DNA of 61,496 nucleotides, from NCBI GenBank assembly GCA_913030915.1, contig CAJWEW010000006.1, positions 1 through 61,496 of the forward strand. Reading direction: 5' to 3'. How positions within the stretch are numbered: the stretch's first letter is position 1; each line of letters opens with the position of its first letter. Under the pieces are notes generated by a model. It did not search any database, was not told the origin of the DNA, and worked only from the letters and a program-made list of their open reading frames with translations. Shown here one piece after another: positions 1-8,700 of this stretch. The position numbers and the translations under genes were made by a program. Source of the DNA: an uncultured Rhodobiaceae bacterium (GTDB taxonomy: Bacteria > Pseudomonadota > Alphaproteobacteria > Rhizobiales > TMED25).

Positions 1-747
1 AACAGGACAGGCTTTAGTAATCCACTACTGCTGCCGAGACCAACAGACATCGTAGCATCCATCTGGAAAATTTATGTTACACAAGGCAACGTATGGTACC
101 ATCTATGGGTAACTTTCAAAGAAGCAATGGTCGGTTGCTTTATTGGTTGTGTTATAGGTATCGGGCTAGCTGTCGCAGCTGTATTAAGTGATACTTTTAG
201 GCAGTTCTTAAAGCCATATATTATTATCGTTGAAGCTACACCTAGGATTGCCCTAGGCCCTATCTTCGTCACATGGTTTGGATTTGGTATGAGCTCAAAA
301 GTTGCTCTCGCTGCATTAGTTTGCTTCTTTGCGCCTTTTGTTAATACCATAACAGGACTACTTGGAGTTGAAGAGGAGTCATATGAACTTTTCCGATCCC
401 TTGGTGCGACACGAAGACAGGTGTTTTGGAAACTTATGATACCAACTGCCCTACCTACCATGAATGCTGGGCTTAAGCTAGCCGTTGGATCGGCCTTTGG
501 CGGTGCATTAGTGGCCGAGTTTATTTCAGCACAGGCCGGTATGGGAATCCTAATGGCACGTTATACAATGTCGCTAAATATGCCGTCTGCATTCGCAGGG
601 CTTTTATCAATTACTCTCTATGGCTTTATTCTTTTTAGAATAATGGAAATTATCGACAAGAGGGTTTTATATTGGTTAAGCGATGATCTAATGGCCAAGA
701 AAAGCGTAAAAAAAGAAACTAAAATTAGAGGGGAGCTAGGACTATGA
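1..747 (+). CDS. ABC transporter permease, 5' truncated by window edge
   Basis: The reading frame is open from base 1, so the ORF-track start at 127 is internal; codons before it read as coherent protein (NPLLLPRPTDIVASIW). It is an inner-membrane permease of the BPD_transp_1 type used by nitrate/taurine/HMP/riboflavin-precursor importers. The cytoplasmic coupling loop that contacts the ATPase is visible (ELFRSLGATRRQVFWKLMIP), between hydrophobic segments. The stop overlaps the next permease start by 4 nt (ATGA), so both are one operon. The ATPase and binding protein must lie to the left, outside the window. The substrate cannot be told from the permease alone. Confidence 0.85.
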   Translation, partial: NRTGFSNPLLLPRPTDIVASIWKIYVTQGNVWYHLWVTFKEAMVGCFIGCVIGIGLAVAAVLSDTFRQFLKPYIIIVEATPRIALGPIFVTWFGFGMSSKVALAALVCFFAPFVNTITGLLGVEEESYELFRSLGATRRQVFWKLMIPTALPTMNAGLKLAVGSAFGGALVAEFISAQAGMGILMARYTMSLNMPSAFAGLLSITLYGFILFRIMEIIDKRVLYWLSDDLMAKKSVKKETKIRGELGL

Positions 748-1616
748 GTGATATTGGTTCAGACGGCGTATTAGCCGGAGTAAAGGAACTTTCTCCTATA
801 CAAAAACTTGCTATGCATGGACTCGTCTTCCTAATTATATTTGGTGGATGGGAAGTTGGTGCAAGACTGGGTTATGTTAACGAATTAATCTTACCGGCTC
901 CAACATCTATCGCATACAGACTATATGAGATGTTTTTTGTTACAGGGTCAATTTACTGGCACTACATCATCACAATGTATGAAGCAACAATGGGCTTCAT
1001 TATTGGTGTGAGTATCGGGATGGGTTTAGCAATTACTGCTGCAATTAGCCCTGTCTTCAGAAGATACTGGGCACCGTATGCAGTCGTGTTTAATGTTACA
1101 CCAGGGATCGCAGTAACACCTTTCATTATTGCTTGGTTTGGATTTGGGTGGAGCTCAAAGATCGCACTAGCTGCACTTGTGTGCTTTTTCCCGCCTTTCA
1201 TCAACACATTGACAGGTCTACTACACATCGATAAGGATGCAACAGAATTGTTTAGATCACTTGGCTCGACCAAGAAACAGTTCTTCTGGAAGTGTCAAAT
1301 ACCTAGCGCACTTCCAATCATCATAGCGGGATTAAAACTTGCCATGACTGGTGCGTTAATTGGTACAATCGTTGCGCAGTTCTTCTCTGCATCAGAGGGT
1401 GTAGGAATTCTTATGCAAAGGTTTGCATTCAGATTAAACATGGATGGAAGTTTCGCTGCACTGATAGTAATGTCTCTTATGGGGCTAAGTCTATTCACAC
1501 TCATGGAATATATGGACTACAAAGTGCTGTACTGGAGAAGACACTCAAGAATGGAAGAGGTTGGATCCAAGAGAAAAAGAAAATGGCTTGCAGAGAATGG
1601 AGATTTTTCTGCGTAA
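744..1616 (+). CDS. ABC transporter permease, second subunit
   Basis: A 290-aa inner-membrane permease of the same family as its upstream neighbour and clearly its paralogue: the coupling loops match (ELFRSLGSTKKQFFWKCQIP here, ELFRSLGATRRQVFWKLMIP there). The two probably form a heterodimeric channel. The N-terminus has a cytoplasmic lead, then a first membrane helix (LVFLIIFGGWEVGARLGY) and the LPAPTSI motif usual for this family. It is the last gene of the operon, followed by a strong terminator. Catabolic genes follow on the opposite strand, so the imported compound may be their substrate, but this is only a positional inference. Confidence 0.85.
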   Translation: MSDIGSDGVLAGVKELSPIQKLAMHGLVFLIIFGGWEVGARLGYVNELILPAPTSIAYRLYEMFFVTGSIYWHYIITMYEATMGFIIGVSIGMGLAITAAISPVFRRYWAPYAVVFNVTPGIAVTPFIIAWFGFGWSSKIALAALVCFFPPFINTLTGLLHIDKDATELFRSLGSTKKQFFWKCQIPSALPIIIAGLKLAMTGALIGTIVAQFFSASEGVGILMQRFAFRLNMDGSFAALIVMSLMGLSLFTLMEYMDYKVLYWRRHSRMEEVGSKRKRKWLAENGDFSA

Positions 1617-1639
1617 TCTATAAAATCTTTGAACACAAA

Positions 1640-1670
1640 AACCCAACCTGAAATAGGTTGGGTTTTTTTA
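1640..1670. terminator. Bidirectional intrinsic terminator
   Basis: A perfect 10-bp stem (AACCCAACCT / AGGTTGGGTT, loop GAAAT) is followed by T7 on the + strand, with a shorter A-run on the other side. It sits between convergent genes, the permease operon and the CitE-like gene, and can serve both. Confidence 0.9.
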
Positions 1671-1672
1671 TC

Positions 1673-2530
1673 TTATCTGTCTAAGAATACTTTTGCTTTT
1701 TTGTACATCGCATAATCAACCATCTTGTTCTCGAAGGTAATTGCAGCGAGTCCATTTTTCTCTGCCTCTTCAAAGACCTCAACCATTTTTGTATAATATT
1801 CAATCTCTTTTGGATCTGGCTCATATGCCTCTCTTGCAATTTTAATGTGACTTGGGTGTATTAACGTTCGCCCATCATAACCAATTCGCTTGCTCAGTTC
1901 ACATTCGGCCTTGAGTCCCTCGAGATCTGCAATACCGCCATAAGCCCCATCTAGCACATAAGGCATTTTCGCGGCCCTTGCCTCGACAAGAGATCTTGAT
2001 CGAGAATAATTTAATTCAAACCCATCAATTGACCAGTCGGATCTTAAATCTCGTTGAAGGTCGCCGTCCTCTGCACTACCAAAGACGATTGACTCCACTC
2101 GTTCCGCTGCTGAACATATATCAAAACATTTGATGACCCCAAGCGCTGTTTCAATTAATAAAAGGAGTTTAATAGAATTTTTCTCCAGACCTTTCTTTTT
2201 TTCTTCATCTGAAATAATTTCATCTACAAATTTTACCTGATCAACTGACTCAGCCATAGGCAATGCAATACCGTAAATATTCTTTTGTGTTACAGCCCTC
2301 AGGTCATTTTCAAGAAATTCTTTTTCACTATTAACCCTGACTAAAGCTGTGATATCAAGTTTTGGAATAATATTTTTTGAAATATTATCTCTGACTTCAC
2401 TTTTCAGATTCAAAGGAACAGCATCCTCAAAATCTATTATTATCCCGTCTGGCTCAAAACGAGATGCCTTTTCAATTAATTCCGGTTTATTACCGGGGGT
2501 ATATAGCGTTATTAATGGCTTATTATTCAT
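1673..2530 (-). CDS. HpcH/HpaI aldolase family, CitE-like (acyl-CoA lyase)
   Basis: A 285-aa TIM-barrel protein of the citrate-lyase-beta / malyl-CoA / citramalyl-CoA lyase family. Family residues are in place: the substrate arginine in ALVRVNS, the metal-binding glutamate in LLLLIETALGV, and the acidic FGSAEDGD motif. Free-standing CitE-like enzymes usually cleave a 3-hydroxyacyl-CoA such as malyl-, citramalyl- or methylmalyl-CoA. It lies 15 nt downstream of a class III CoA transferase in the same operon, which could supply the CoA thioester. The start has a good ribosome site (GAGGAT) 6 nt upstream. The exact substrate is not determined. Confidence 0.8.
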   Translation of the reverse strand: MNNKPLITLYTPGNKPELIEKASRFEPDGIIIDFEDAVPLNLKSEVRDNISKNIIPKLDITALVRVNSEKEFLENDLRAVTQKNIYGIALPMAESVDQVKFVDEIISDEEKKKGLEKNSIKLLLLIETALGVIKCFDICSAAERVESIVFGSAEDGDLQRDLRSDWSIDGFELNYSRSRSLVEARAAKMPYVLDGAYGGIADLEGLKAECELSKRIGYDGRTLIHPSHIKIAREAYEPDPKEIEYYTKMVEVFEEAEKNGLAAITFENKMVDYAMYKKAKVFLDR

Positions 2531-2545
2531 TTTTTATCCTCATAT

Positions 2546-3742
2546 TTAAATTATACCTTCTTCTTTTAATTTTTTAATTTCGTCAATTTTCATACCTAAT
2601 CGTTGCTTAAATATTTCATCATTATCTGCCCCGATCTCTTTTCCAAGAAATTTTATATTTCCTGGTGTTCTTGAAAACTTTGGAAAAATATTCTCTGTCT
2701 TAATTTTCTTACCATTATCAACAACAGTTGTCACCATTTCCCGGAATTGTGCGTGGATATTTTCCATTATATCTTGGATATTATAGACAGGGCCCATTGG
2801 CACGGACTCTTTATGAAGTAATTTGGATACCTCTTCAAGGCTATGCTCTGACATCCAATCAGATATATATCGATCCAGCTCTTTAACATGCACTATACGA
2901 TTTGCGTTATTTGAAAATTTTGGATTTTTTATCAATTCAGGTCTACCTATAACCTTAAAAAGTCTCTCGGCAGTTGTTTGTGTTGCCCCGGCAAGCGCCA
3001 CCCACTTCCCGTCTTTTGTTTTATAGGTATTTCTGGGCGCACTCGTTGGCGCAGTATTGCCCATTCTAGATGGTATCTCACCCGTCAAATCAAAAACCAT
3101 TGCATTTGGACCAAGAATAGAGAATAGACTCTCCCAGATGCTGACATCTATGACTTGACCTTTTTTTGATTCATTCACATCTCTATTATAAATTGCAAAC
3201 ATTGCAGATAATGCAGAATAAAATCCGGCGAGGGTGTCAGCTAAAGCAAATTGAGGTAATGTTGGCACGCCATCCTTTTCTCCAGTCATTTCAGCAAAAC
3301 CACTCATGGCTTCCATTAATGTTCCAAATCCCGGCTGATTAGCATAGGGACCACTCTGTCCATACCCACTTACTCTCACAATTACTAATCTTGGATATTT
3401 TTTTTGGAGCTCTGCAATATCAATACCCCAATCGTCTAGTCTACCTGGTCTAAAATTCTCTATAAACACATCAGCATCTTCTAATAGCTTAAATAAAATA
3501 TTTCTGCCTTTCTCTTTCGATATATTCAAAGTTATTAGCTTTTTGTTCCTTGCGTAGGTTTTCCACCATGGGTTTATACCATCTACTTCAAATCCAAAAT
3601 TCCGCAGATGATCTCCCTTTATAGGAGTTTCAATATGTAAAACCTCTGCGCCAAAGTCAGCTAATAATCTGCCACATAATGGAGCTGCAATGACCGTTGC
3701 GCACTCAACTACCTTCAGCCCAGTTAAAGCATCATTTTTCAT
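2546..3742 (-). CDS. Class III (CaiB/BaiF) CoA transferase
   Basis: A 398-aa protein, the usual length for this family, which moves CoA between carboxylic acids through an aspartyl-CoA anhydride. It starts with the family signature ALTGLKVVECATVIAAPLCGRLLADFGAEV and continues with ENFRPGRLDDWG. The aspartate in QFALADTLAG is at the position of the catalytic residue. It is first gene of a two-gene operon with the CitE-like lyase and divergent from the TPP enzyme. A transferase plus a CitE-like lyase fits activation and cleavage of a hydroxy-dicarboxylate such as malate or citramalate. Formyl-CoA:oxalate transferase is an alternative I cannot exclude. Confidence 0.82.
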   Translation of the reverse strand: MKNDALTGLKVVECATVIAAPLCGRLLADFGAEVLHIETPIKGDHLRNFGFEVDGINPWWKTYARNKKLITLNISKEKGRNILFKLLEDADVFIENFRPGRLDDWGIDIAELQKKYPRLVIVRVSGYGQSGPYANQPGFGTLMEAMSGFAEMTGEKDGVPTLPQFALADTLAGFYSALSAMFAIYNRDVNESKKGQVIDVSIWESLFSILGPNAMVFDLTGEIPSRMGNTAPTSAPRNTYKTKDGKWVALAGATQTTAERLFKVIGRPELIKNPKFSNNANRIVHVKELDRYISDWMSEHSLEEVSKLLHKESVPMGPVYNIQDIMENIHAQFREMVTTVVDNGKKIKTENIFPKFSRTPGNIKFLGKEIGADNDEIFKQRLGMKIDEIKKLKEEGII

Positions 3743-3866
3743 TCACACGACTTTCTATGGTTAATATGTTGATAGAGTATTTCACAATTTTTTTAATTAT
3801 TACAAAACAGTGTATTTATTATAATATATCACAATATACAAACAACTTAAAGTCAGGGGAATTAAA
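3743..3866. promoter_or_regulatory. Divergent promoter region, CoA transferase / TPP enzyme
   Basis: A very AT-rich 124-bp gap between divergently transcribed genes must hold both promoters. The TPP gene has a clear ribosome site (CAGGGGAATTAAAATG). I did not find a convincing operator dyad, and no regulator gene is adjacent. Confidence 0.45.
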
Positions 3867-5534
3867 ATGCCAAAAATGACAGGTGGAAGATTTATTGCAG
3901 AATTTCTTGAAAAATCTGGTGTAGATGCTGTTTTTTATGTACCAACCATATTAAGCAGACCATTGGCTGAGATGGATAATATGAAAATAAAAAGGGTCTT
4001 GGCTCACGCTGAAAAATCTGCCGCATATATGGCAGACGGTTATGCTAGAGCTTCTGGAAAGCCTGGAGTTTGCGCAGCTCAAGCAGTCGGCGCAGCAAAC
4101 TTAGCGGCTGGATTAAGAGATGCACTTCTTGGAAACAGCCCTATAGTTGCTCTAACCGGTGGCAGGAAATCAATGGAAAAACATAAAGGTGCTTATCAAG
4201 AGAATGATGATTACCCAATATTTGAAAAGCTTACCAAAGCAAATTTTCAGGTTGATCAAGTTGAGCGGTTACCTGATCTTATGCGCCAGGCATTCAGAGA
4301 AGCTACAACAGGAAATCCAGGTCCTGTGAATCTGCAGATGGCAGGTAATAATGGACAAATAGAAGATGACTATGCTGAGTTAGAGCTAATTGTTGAAGAT
4401 AGATATACAAAAACACCTTCACATAGATTTTCACCACCAATTGAAGAAATCAAACAAGCCCTCAGAGTGATAGAAAAGGCAAAAAAACCTGTGATCATTT
4501 TAGGTGGTGGGGCAAGAATATCGGATGCAGGAGAAGAGGCACATGAATTTTCCAAAAAAACAGGAATTCCAATTGCAACTTCAGTTGCGGCGTATAATTT
4601 AATTCCTGAAGATTACGAGCTATACATTGGGGTTCCTGGGACATATTCAAGAGAATGCACTAATAGAATTTTATCGGAAGCCGATCTATTTATCTTCATC
4701 GGATCTAGCACGGGTGGTCAAGTTACCCATTTTTGGAAAATTCCCGAAATAGGGACAAAAGTTATTCAGATTGGTATTGACCCAAGTGATTTAGGTAGAA
4801 ACTATCCAAATGAAATTAGTTTACTCGGTGACGCTAAAACTACATTGCAGCAAATTTTGAAAGAGAATTTAACTAAGTTAAAAATTGACGATTGGAGAGA
4901 AAAATCAACAAACATTGTAAATGAGTGGAAAGCCGAATTAAATAAACTGAGAGATTCTGACAGCAAACCAATCAGGCCAGAAAGACTTATGAAAGAGCTT
5001 TCTGAGGTAATTCCAGAAGACTCAATAGTTGCATCAGATACAGGTCACACTGCAATGTGGACAGTACAGAACTTGTGGATGAATAAGAAATGGAACTTTA
5101 TTCGTTGCGCTGGCTCGCTGGGCTGGGGTTTTCCTGCAGCTATCGGGGCTAAGTGTGCTTTTCCGGATAAGAATGTCTTTTGTCTAACAGGTGATGGTGG
5201 ATTGTGGTATCATTTCACCGAATTAGAAACGGCAGTTCGATCTGATATCCCAACAATCACAATTGTAAATAATAATAATGCTCTAAATCAAGAGTATGAT
5301 ATTTTTATGAATGCCTATGATGGTAAGCCATCAAATAGATGGACAGAGATGTGGTATTTTAACAAAGTTAGCTTTGCCGAATTAGCTAACAATATGGGTG
5401 CTTTTGGGATAAGGGTTACAGATCCTGTCGATATTAAAGAGGCAGTGAAAGAGGCAATGAAATCTAAAAAACCATCAATTGTTGAGATTGACGGTGATGT
5501 AAATGCTTTAGCGCCAACTGCTTGGTCAAAATAA
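3867..5534 (+). CDS. Thiamine pyrophosphate-dependent enzyme, acetolactate synthase-like
   Basis: A 555-aa enzyme with the three domains of the AHAS/benzoylformate decarboxylase family: N-terminal PYR domain, central Rossmann-like domain (KPVIILGGGARIS) and C-terminal PP domain. The cofactor-activating glutamate is present in AHAEKSAAYMADGYAR. The TPP/Mg motif GDG...NN is present as GDGGLWYHF...VNNNN. The retained glutamate argues against glyoxylate carboligase, which lacks it. It is not the biosynthetic enzyme, since a separate ilvB with ilvH lies at 34-36 kb. It is probably a catabolic decarboxylase, carboligase or C-C hydrolase acting on a 2-keto acid or a 1,2-dione. It is followed by an M24 gene at 21 nt. 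Confidence 0.82.
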   Translation: MPKMTGGRFIAEFLEKSGVDAVFYVPTILSRPLAEMDNMKIKRVLAHAEKSAAYMADGYARASGKPGVCAAQAVGAANLAAGLRDALLGNSPIVALTGGRKSMEKHKGAYQENDDYPIFEKLTKANFQVDQVERLPDLMRQAFREATTGNPGPVNLQMAGNNGQIEDDYAELELIVEDRYTKTPSHRFSPPIEEIKQALRVIEKAKKPVIILGGGARISDAGEEAHEFSKKTGIPIATSVAAYNLIPEDYELYIGVPGTYSRECTNRILSEADLFIFIGSSTGGQVTHFWKIPEIGTKVIQIGIDPSDLGRNYPNEISLLGDAKTTLQQILKENLTKLKIDDWREKSTNIVNEWKAELNKLRDSDSKPIRPERLMKELSEVIPEDSIVASDTGHTAMWTVQNLWMNKKWNFIRCAGSLGWGFPAAIGAKCAFPDKNVFCLTGDGGLWYHFTELETAVRSDIPTITIVNNNNALNQEYDIFMNAYDGKPSNRWTEMWYFNKVSFAELANNMGAFGIRVTDPVDIKEAVKEAMKSKKPSIVEIDGDVNALAPTAWSK

Positions 5535-5555
5535 AATCGATTACGCCTGATTTAT

Positions 5556-6794
5556 ATGTATTTTAATAAAAAAAGAGCAGATAAATTAATGGATCAATTT
5601 GATATTGATCTATTAATTGCTTCGACCCCTGAGAATGTTACCTACATCAGTGATACAGTAAGCTGGGCGCCGAAGGTTTATTCTTATTCTGTTGACATGT
5701 TCGCAACTTATTTCAGAGATAATAATCTCAACTCAAGCTTGATTGTGCCAAGTCAAGAGATGACTTATGTATCTGCATCGAATACGTGGATAAATGACTT
5801 TTATACTTACGGCGGAAAAAGTTCTCTCATTCAAGAAAGTGAGCAGGTTATAGAGTCAGCTGAAGAGAATGCGTATCTTAATTTACAAAATAGTGATGAT
5901 AAAAGATTTCCAACTGCTGTTGAGGCTTTGATCGCGTCAATCAAGAATAACACAACAAAGAAACTTAGGGTCGCTATTGATGAAGATAAAATGACTCATA
6001 AATCCACACTGAAACTTCAAGAAGAGTTGGATAACTGTGAATTGATACCTTCTTCTGATTTATTGAGGCTGATAAGAATGGTTAAGACTAATGATGAAAT
6101 TAGTGCAATGAAAGCAGCGGCAGATCTGAACGAAACCGCCTGTACAAAGGCATGTAATGAAATAAAGATTGGCATGAAAGAATTAGATATTGCAGAAATA
6201 TATGCCCAAGAAGTAGGAAAAGGGCTCGGTAAATGGTTGTGGTTTCATTTCGGTTCAGGAAGAAGGTCAGTTGGGATATTCCCACCTACAGAAAAAAAAA
6301 TACAGGTAGGTGAAATGTGGAAATTTGATGCTGGGCTATCTCTAAATAATTATCAAGCAGATACAGGTTGGGGAGGAGTTATAGGGCAACCAAATGCGCA
6401 GCAGAATATGATATGGGAAGCCACTCTGAGCGGATATGACGCAGCTATGTCTGTAATAAAAGAGGGTGTTAGACCGTCAGAGATACAGAAAGCAATGCTA
6501 AAGGGGACACAAGATGGTGGCTTAACCGACCATTCAGGAACTTTTGCTGGCCATGCTATTGGACTTGAGATGAGAGAATTACCTTACGTTCTAGGGAATA
6601 AAAAAATGGTGAATAGTTTATATCTGCCTGAAGATACTGATATACCATTACCTGAAAATACTGTTTTGTGTATTGAAAACCCGTGCCAAATATTTGGTGT
6701 AGGCGGGACCCAGATTGAGCAAACAATTATCGTTAAAAAAAATGGATACGAATTACTAACAAAACAAAATAGAAAACTTTGGATTATTGAGTAG
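5556..6794 (+). CDS. M24 family metallohydrolase (creatinase/Xaa-Pro peptidase fold)
   Basis: A 412-aa protein with an N-terminal creatinase-like domain (about 1-190) and a C-terminal pita-bread domain. All five expected metal ligands can be placed: Asp in KFDAG, Asp in QADTG eleven residues later, His in TFAGHAIGLEMRE, Glu in LCIENP and Glu in TQIEQT. Family members include dipeptidases, creatinase and the DMSP lyase DddP, so a peptidase role should not be assumed. The gene follows the TPP enzyme by 21 nt, and its 3' end overlaps the convergent hydrolase by 11 bp. No strong ribosome site precedes the ATG. Confidence 0.8.
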   Translation: MYFNKKRADKLMDQFDIDLLIASTPENVTYISDTVSWAPKVYSYSVDMFATYFRDNNLNSSLIVPSQEMTYVSASNTWINDFYTYGGKSSLIQESEQVIESAEENAYLNLQNSDDKRFPTAVEALIASIKNNTTKKLRVAIDEDKMTHKSTLKLQEELDNCELIPSSDLLRLIRMVKTNDEISAMKAAADLNETACTKACNEIKIGMKELDIAEIYAQEVGKGLGKWLWFHFGSGRRSVGIFPPTEKKIQVGEMWKFDAGLSLNNYQADTGWGGVIGQPNAQQNMIWEATLSGYDAAMSVIKEGVRPSEIQKAMLKGTQDGGLTDHSGTFAGHAIGLEMRELPYVLGNKKMVNSLYLPEDTDIPLPENTVLCIENPCQIFGVGGTQIEQTIIVKKNGYELLTKQNRKLWIIE

Positions 6795-7629
6795 CCATAA
6801 CACGCTGAATAAATTCAGACATCGACTCTGCAATTTGATCCTCATATTCTGCCCAATCACTCCATGGTATTAAATCGACATCGACATCATCAATTGGTAG
6901 TTGAAATAACTCACTATTTCCAAGCATTTCATAAGCTGCAATACCGCTTACCGAGTTATGCGTATTATCATTGCCGGGAATTACTAAGGATGGGATAGTG
7001 ATGGAGCCTAGTTCATCTTGTGTGACCCCCATCACAGGATAGTCAGCTCCGGCGCGAAATTTAACCAATAAGTTTTCTTGTATTTTTATAAATTCATTTA
7101 CATCAAACTGCATTAATTCATTTTCTATATCTGGATTTGTTTTGATATATTCTGCAAACCTTGCAGTATCACAAACGCTTTTCATGCCACCAGACTTGGC
7201 TGCATTGATAAATACCTCATAATAGTTTTTTGGAAGATTGCTTGCTGCAAATTTACCACCTGTAACCCTCATGATAATCAACCCAATTAAATCCTTGGGG
7301 AATTCAAGTGCGTACATTAAGCTTGTTCTTGCACCAGAAGATGATCCAGATATAAAAATATGTTGTTCGTTCAATGATTTAAATAATTTCCTTAATTCCC
7401 TCGCCCAAGTAACTTCCTCAGTATGAGCATCATCAATCAGCATACTTGACTTACCTGTATTTCTTCTATCGTGAAGAAGTATTCTAATGTCATTTTTTGC
7501 AATCTTTTCAGCAAGTGATTTCATCTCAAGATACCCCCTTCTAGCCCCAGGCATAAGAGCTAAAATTGGCTTTCCTGAACCAATGATTTCATACTCAACA
7601 TTTACACCATCGATCAGTTTTTTTACCAT
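6784..7629 (-). CDS. Alpha/beta-fold hydrolase
   Basis: A 281-aa protein with the alpha/beta-hydrolase layout. The nucleophile elbow is GSSSG in HIFISGSSSGARTSLMYA, after the DRRNTGKSS segment usual before it. A later acid and histidine are plausible in IPGNDNTHN, although the histidine assignment is uncertain. The substrate is unknown; esters, C-C bonds and lactones are all possible in this fold. It is transcribed alone, divergent from the MDR dehydrogenase and convergent with the M24 gene. Confidence 0.75.
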   Translation of the reverse strand: MVKKLIDGVNVEYEIIGSGKPILALMPGARRGYLEMKSLAEKIAKNDIRILLHDRRNTGKSSMLIDDAHTEEVTWARELRKLFKSLNEQHIFISGSSSGARTSLMYALEFPKDLIGLIIMRVTGGKFAASNLPKNYYEVFINAAKSGGMKSVCDTARFAEYIKTNPDIENELMQFDVNEFIKIQENLLVKFRAGADYPVMGVTQDELGSITIPSLVIPGNDNTHNSVSGIAAYEMLGNSELFQLPIDDVDVDLIPWSDWAEYEDQIAESMSEFIQRVMATQ

Positions 7630-7696
7630 ATTCCACCTATTAAATTCCTTACTTTAATTATATAATAAAAGCTCAAACTTTTATAGGGATATTAAA

Positions 7697-8674
7697 GTGA
7701 AAGCATATTTTACAGATATCGTGAATGGTGAGAGTAGGTTGGTTGCAGCAGATATAGATATACCAAAACCAGCCGATGATGAGATATTAATTAAAGTTAG
7801 AGCAACAGCATTAAACAGAGGGGGCTTTATCGTTGGTGGTGTGATGCATGGCGCATCAGCATACCCATCAGGTACTGAGGCTGCGGGTGAAATTGTTCAA
7901 ATCGGATCTAAAGTACAAAAATATAAGCTGGGAGACAGAATCATGGGGCGAGTGATCGGCACAAATTCTGGTTCATACTCAGAATATTGCACGATAAAAG
8001 ATTACCAGGCTATGTTTATTCCAAATGGATTTAGTTGGGAGGAGTCAGCGGCGATACCAGTAAGCTTCCTCGCAGCTTATGACGCACTAATTACTTACGG
8101 TAAGCTATCAAAGAATGACATAGTATTGATAACCTCAATCTCTTCAGCAATCGGCTCTTCTGCTTTAATAATTTCAAAAATTATGGGGGCAATGGTCATT
8201 GGTACATCAACTTCTGATCTAAAACTCGAAAAATTACGAAATTATGGAATGGATTTCGGTATAACCACGCCAGAGACGAATTTTGCAGATAAAATAAAAG
8301 AATTTACCGATGATGGAATAAACTTGGTTGTCAATTGCTTGGGGGGCAGTATTTTCAATGATGCAATGATGGCGTTAAAATTTAAAGGTATTTTTGTGAA
8401 TGTTGGCTACATGGATAATATTACAAATGTAGAAGTAGATTTAAAAAAAATTCATTCGCATAGATATAGTATTCATGGAATATCAAATGCATACGTTACT
8501 CGAAAAGATATAATTAAAACAGTTGAGGGTTTTAAGAAAAATGTCCTGCCATATTTAGGAAAAAATAAAGAAAAGCCAATTATTGACAAAATCTATAATT
8601 TTGATGATATAGATAAGGCTCGGAAGTATATGATGTCTAATAATCAAATCGGTAAGATAGTTGTGAAACTATAA
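7697..8674 (+). CDS. MDR-family NAD(P)H-dependent dehydrogenase / quinone reductase-like
   Basis: A 325-aa medium-chain dehydrogenase/reductase with a GroES-like N-terminal domain (NRGGFIVGG, GTEAAGEIVQIGSKV, KLGDRIMGRV) and a Rossmann domain (VLITSISSAIGSSALI, about residue 145). The catalytic zinc cysteine/histidine set of alcohol dehydrogenases is not evident, which favours the zinc-free quinone-reductase or crotonyl-CoA-reductase-like branch. The start codon is GTG with GGGAT upstream. It heads a + strand run of three genes (this gene, HIBADH-like, DapA-like) with gaps of 26 and 15 nt. Probable role: reducing or oxidising an intermediate of the same pathway. Confidence 0.78.
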   Translation: MKAYFTDIVNGESRLVAADIDIPKPADDEILIKVRATALNRGGFIVGGVMHGASAYPSGTEAAGEIVQIGSKVQKYKLGDRIMGRVIGTNSGSYSEYCTIKDYQAMFIPNGFSWEESAAIPVSFLAAYDALITYGKLSKNDIVLITSISSAIGSSALIISKIMGAMVIGTSTSDLKLEKLRNYGMDFGITTPETNFADKIKEFTDDGINLVVNCLGGSIFNDAMMALKFKGIFVNVGYMDNITNVEVDLKKIHSHRYSIHGISNAYVTRKDIIKTVEGFKKNVLPYLGKNKEKPIIDKIYNFDDIDKARKYMMSNNQIGKIVVKL

Positions 8675-8700
8675 AAAATCTTAAAAAAGGAGAATTTAAT

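Noticed and set aside
72-461. 129-aa minus-strand ORF at the left edge
   Set aside because: It lies entirely antisense to the permease gene and has no family motif; it is a shadow ORF.
3867-5534. Glyoxylate carboligase with the FMN oxidase and HIBADH-like enzyme as a glycolate pathway
   Set aside because: The TPP enzyme retains the catalytic glutamate that glyoxylate carboligase lacks, and the genes are on different transcripts.
2546-5534. Formyl-CoA transferase plus oxalyl-CoA decarboxylase (oxalate degradation)
   Set aside because: The families match loosely, but the TPP enzyme motif does not look like oxalyl-CoA decarboxylase and the CoA transferase is paired with a CitE-like lyase instead. 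Kept only as an alternative.
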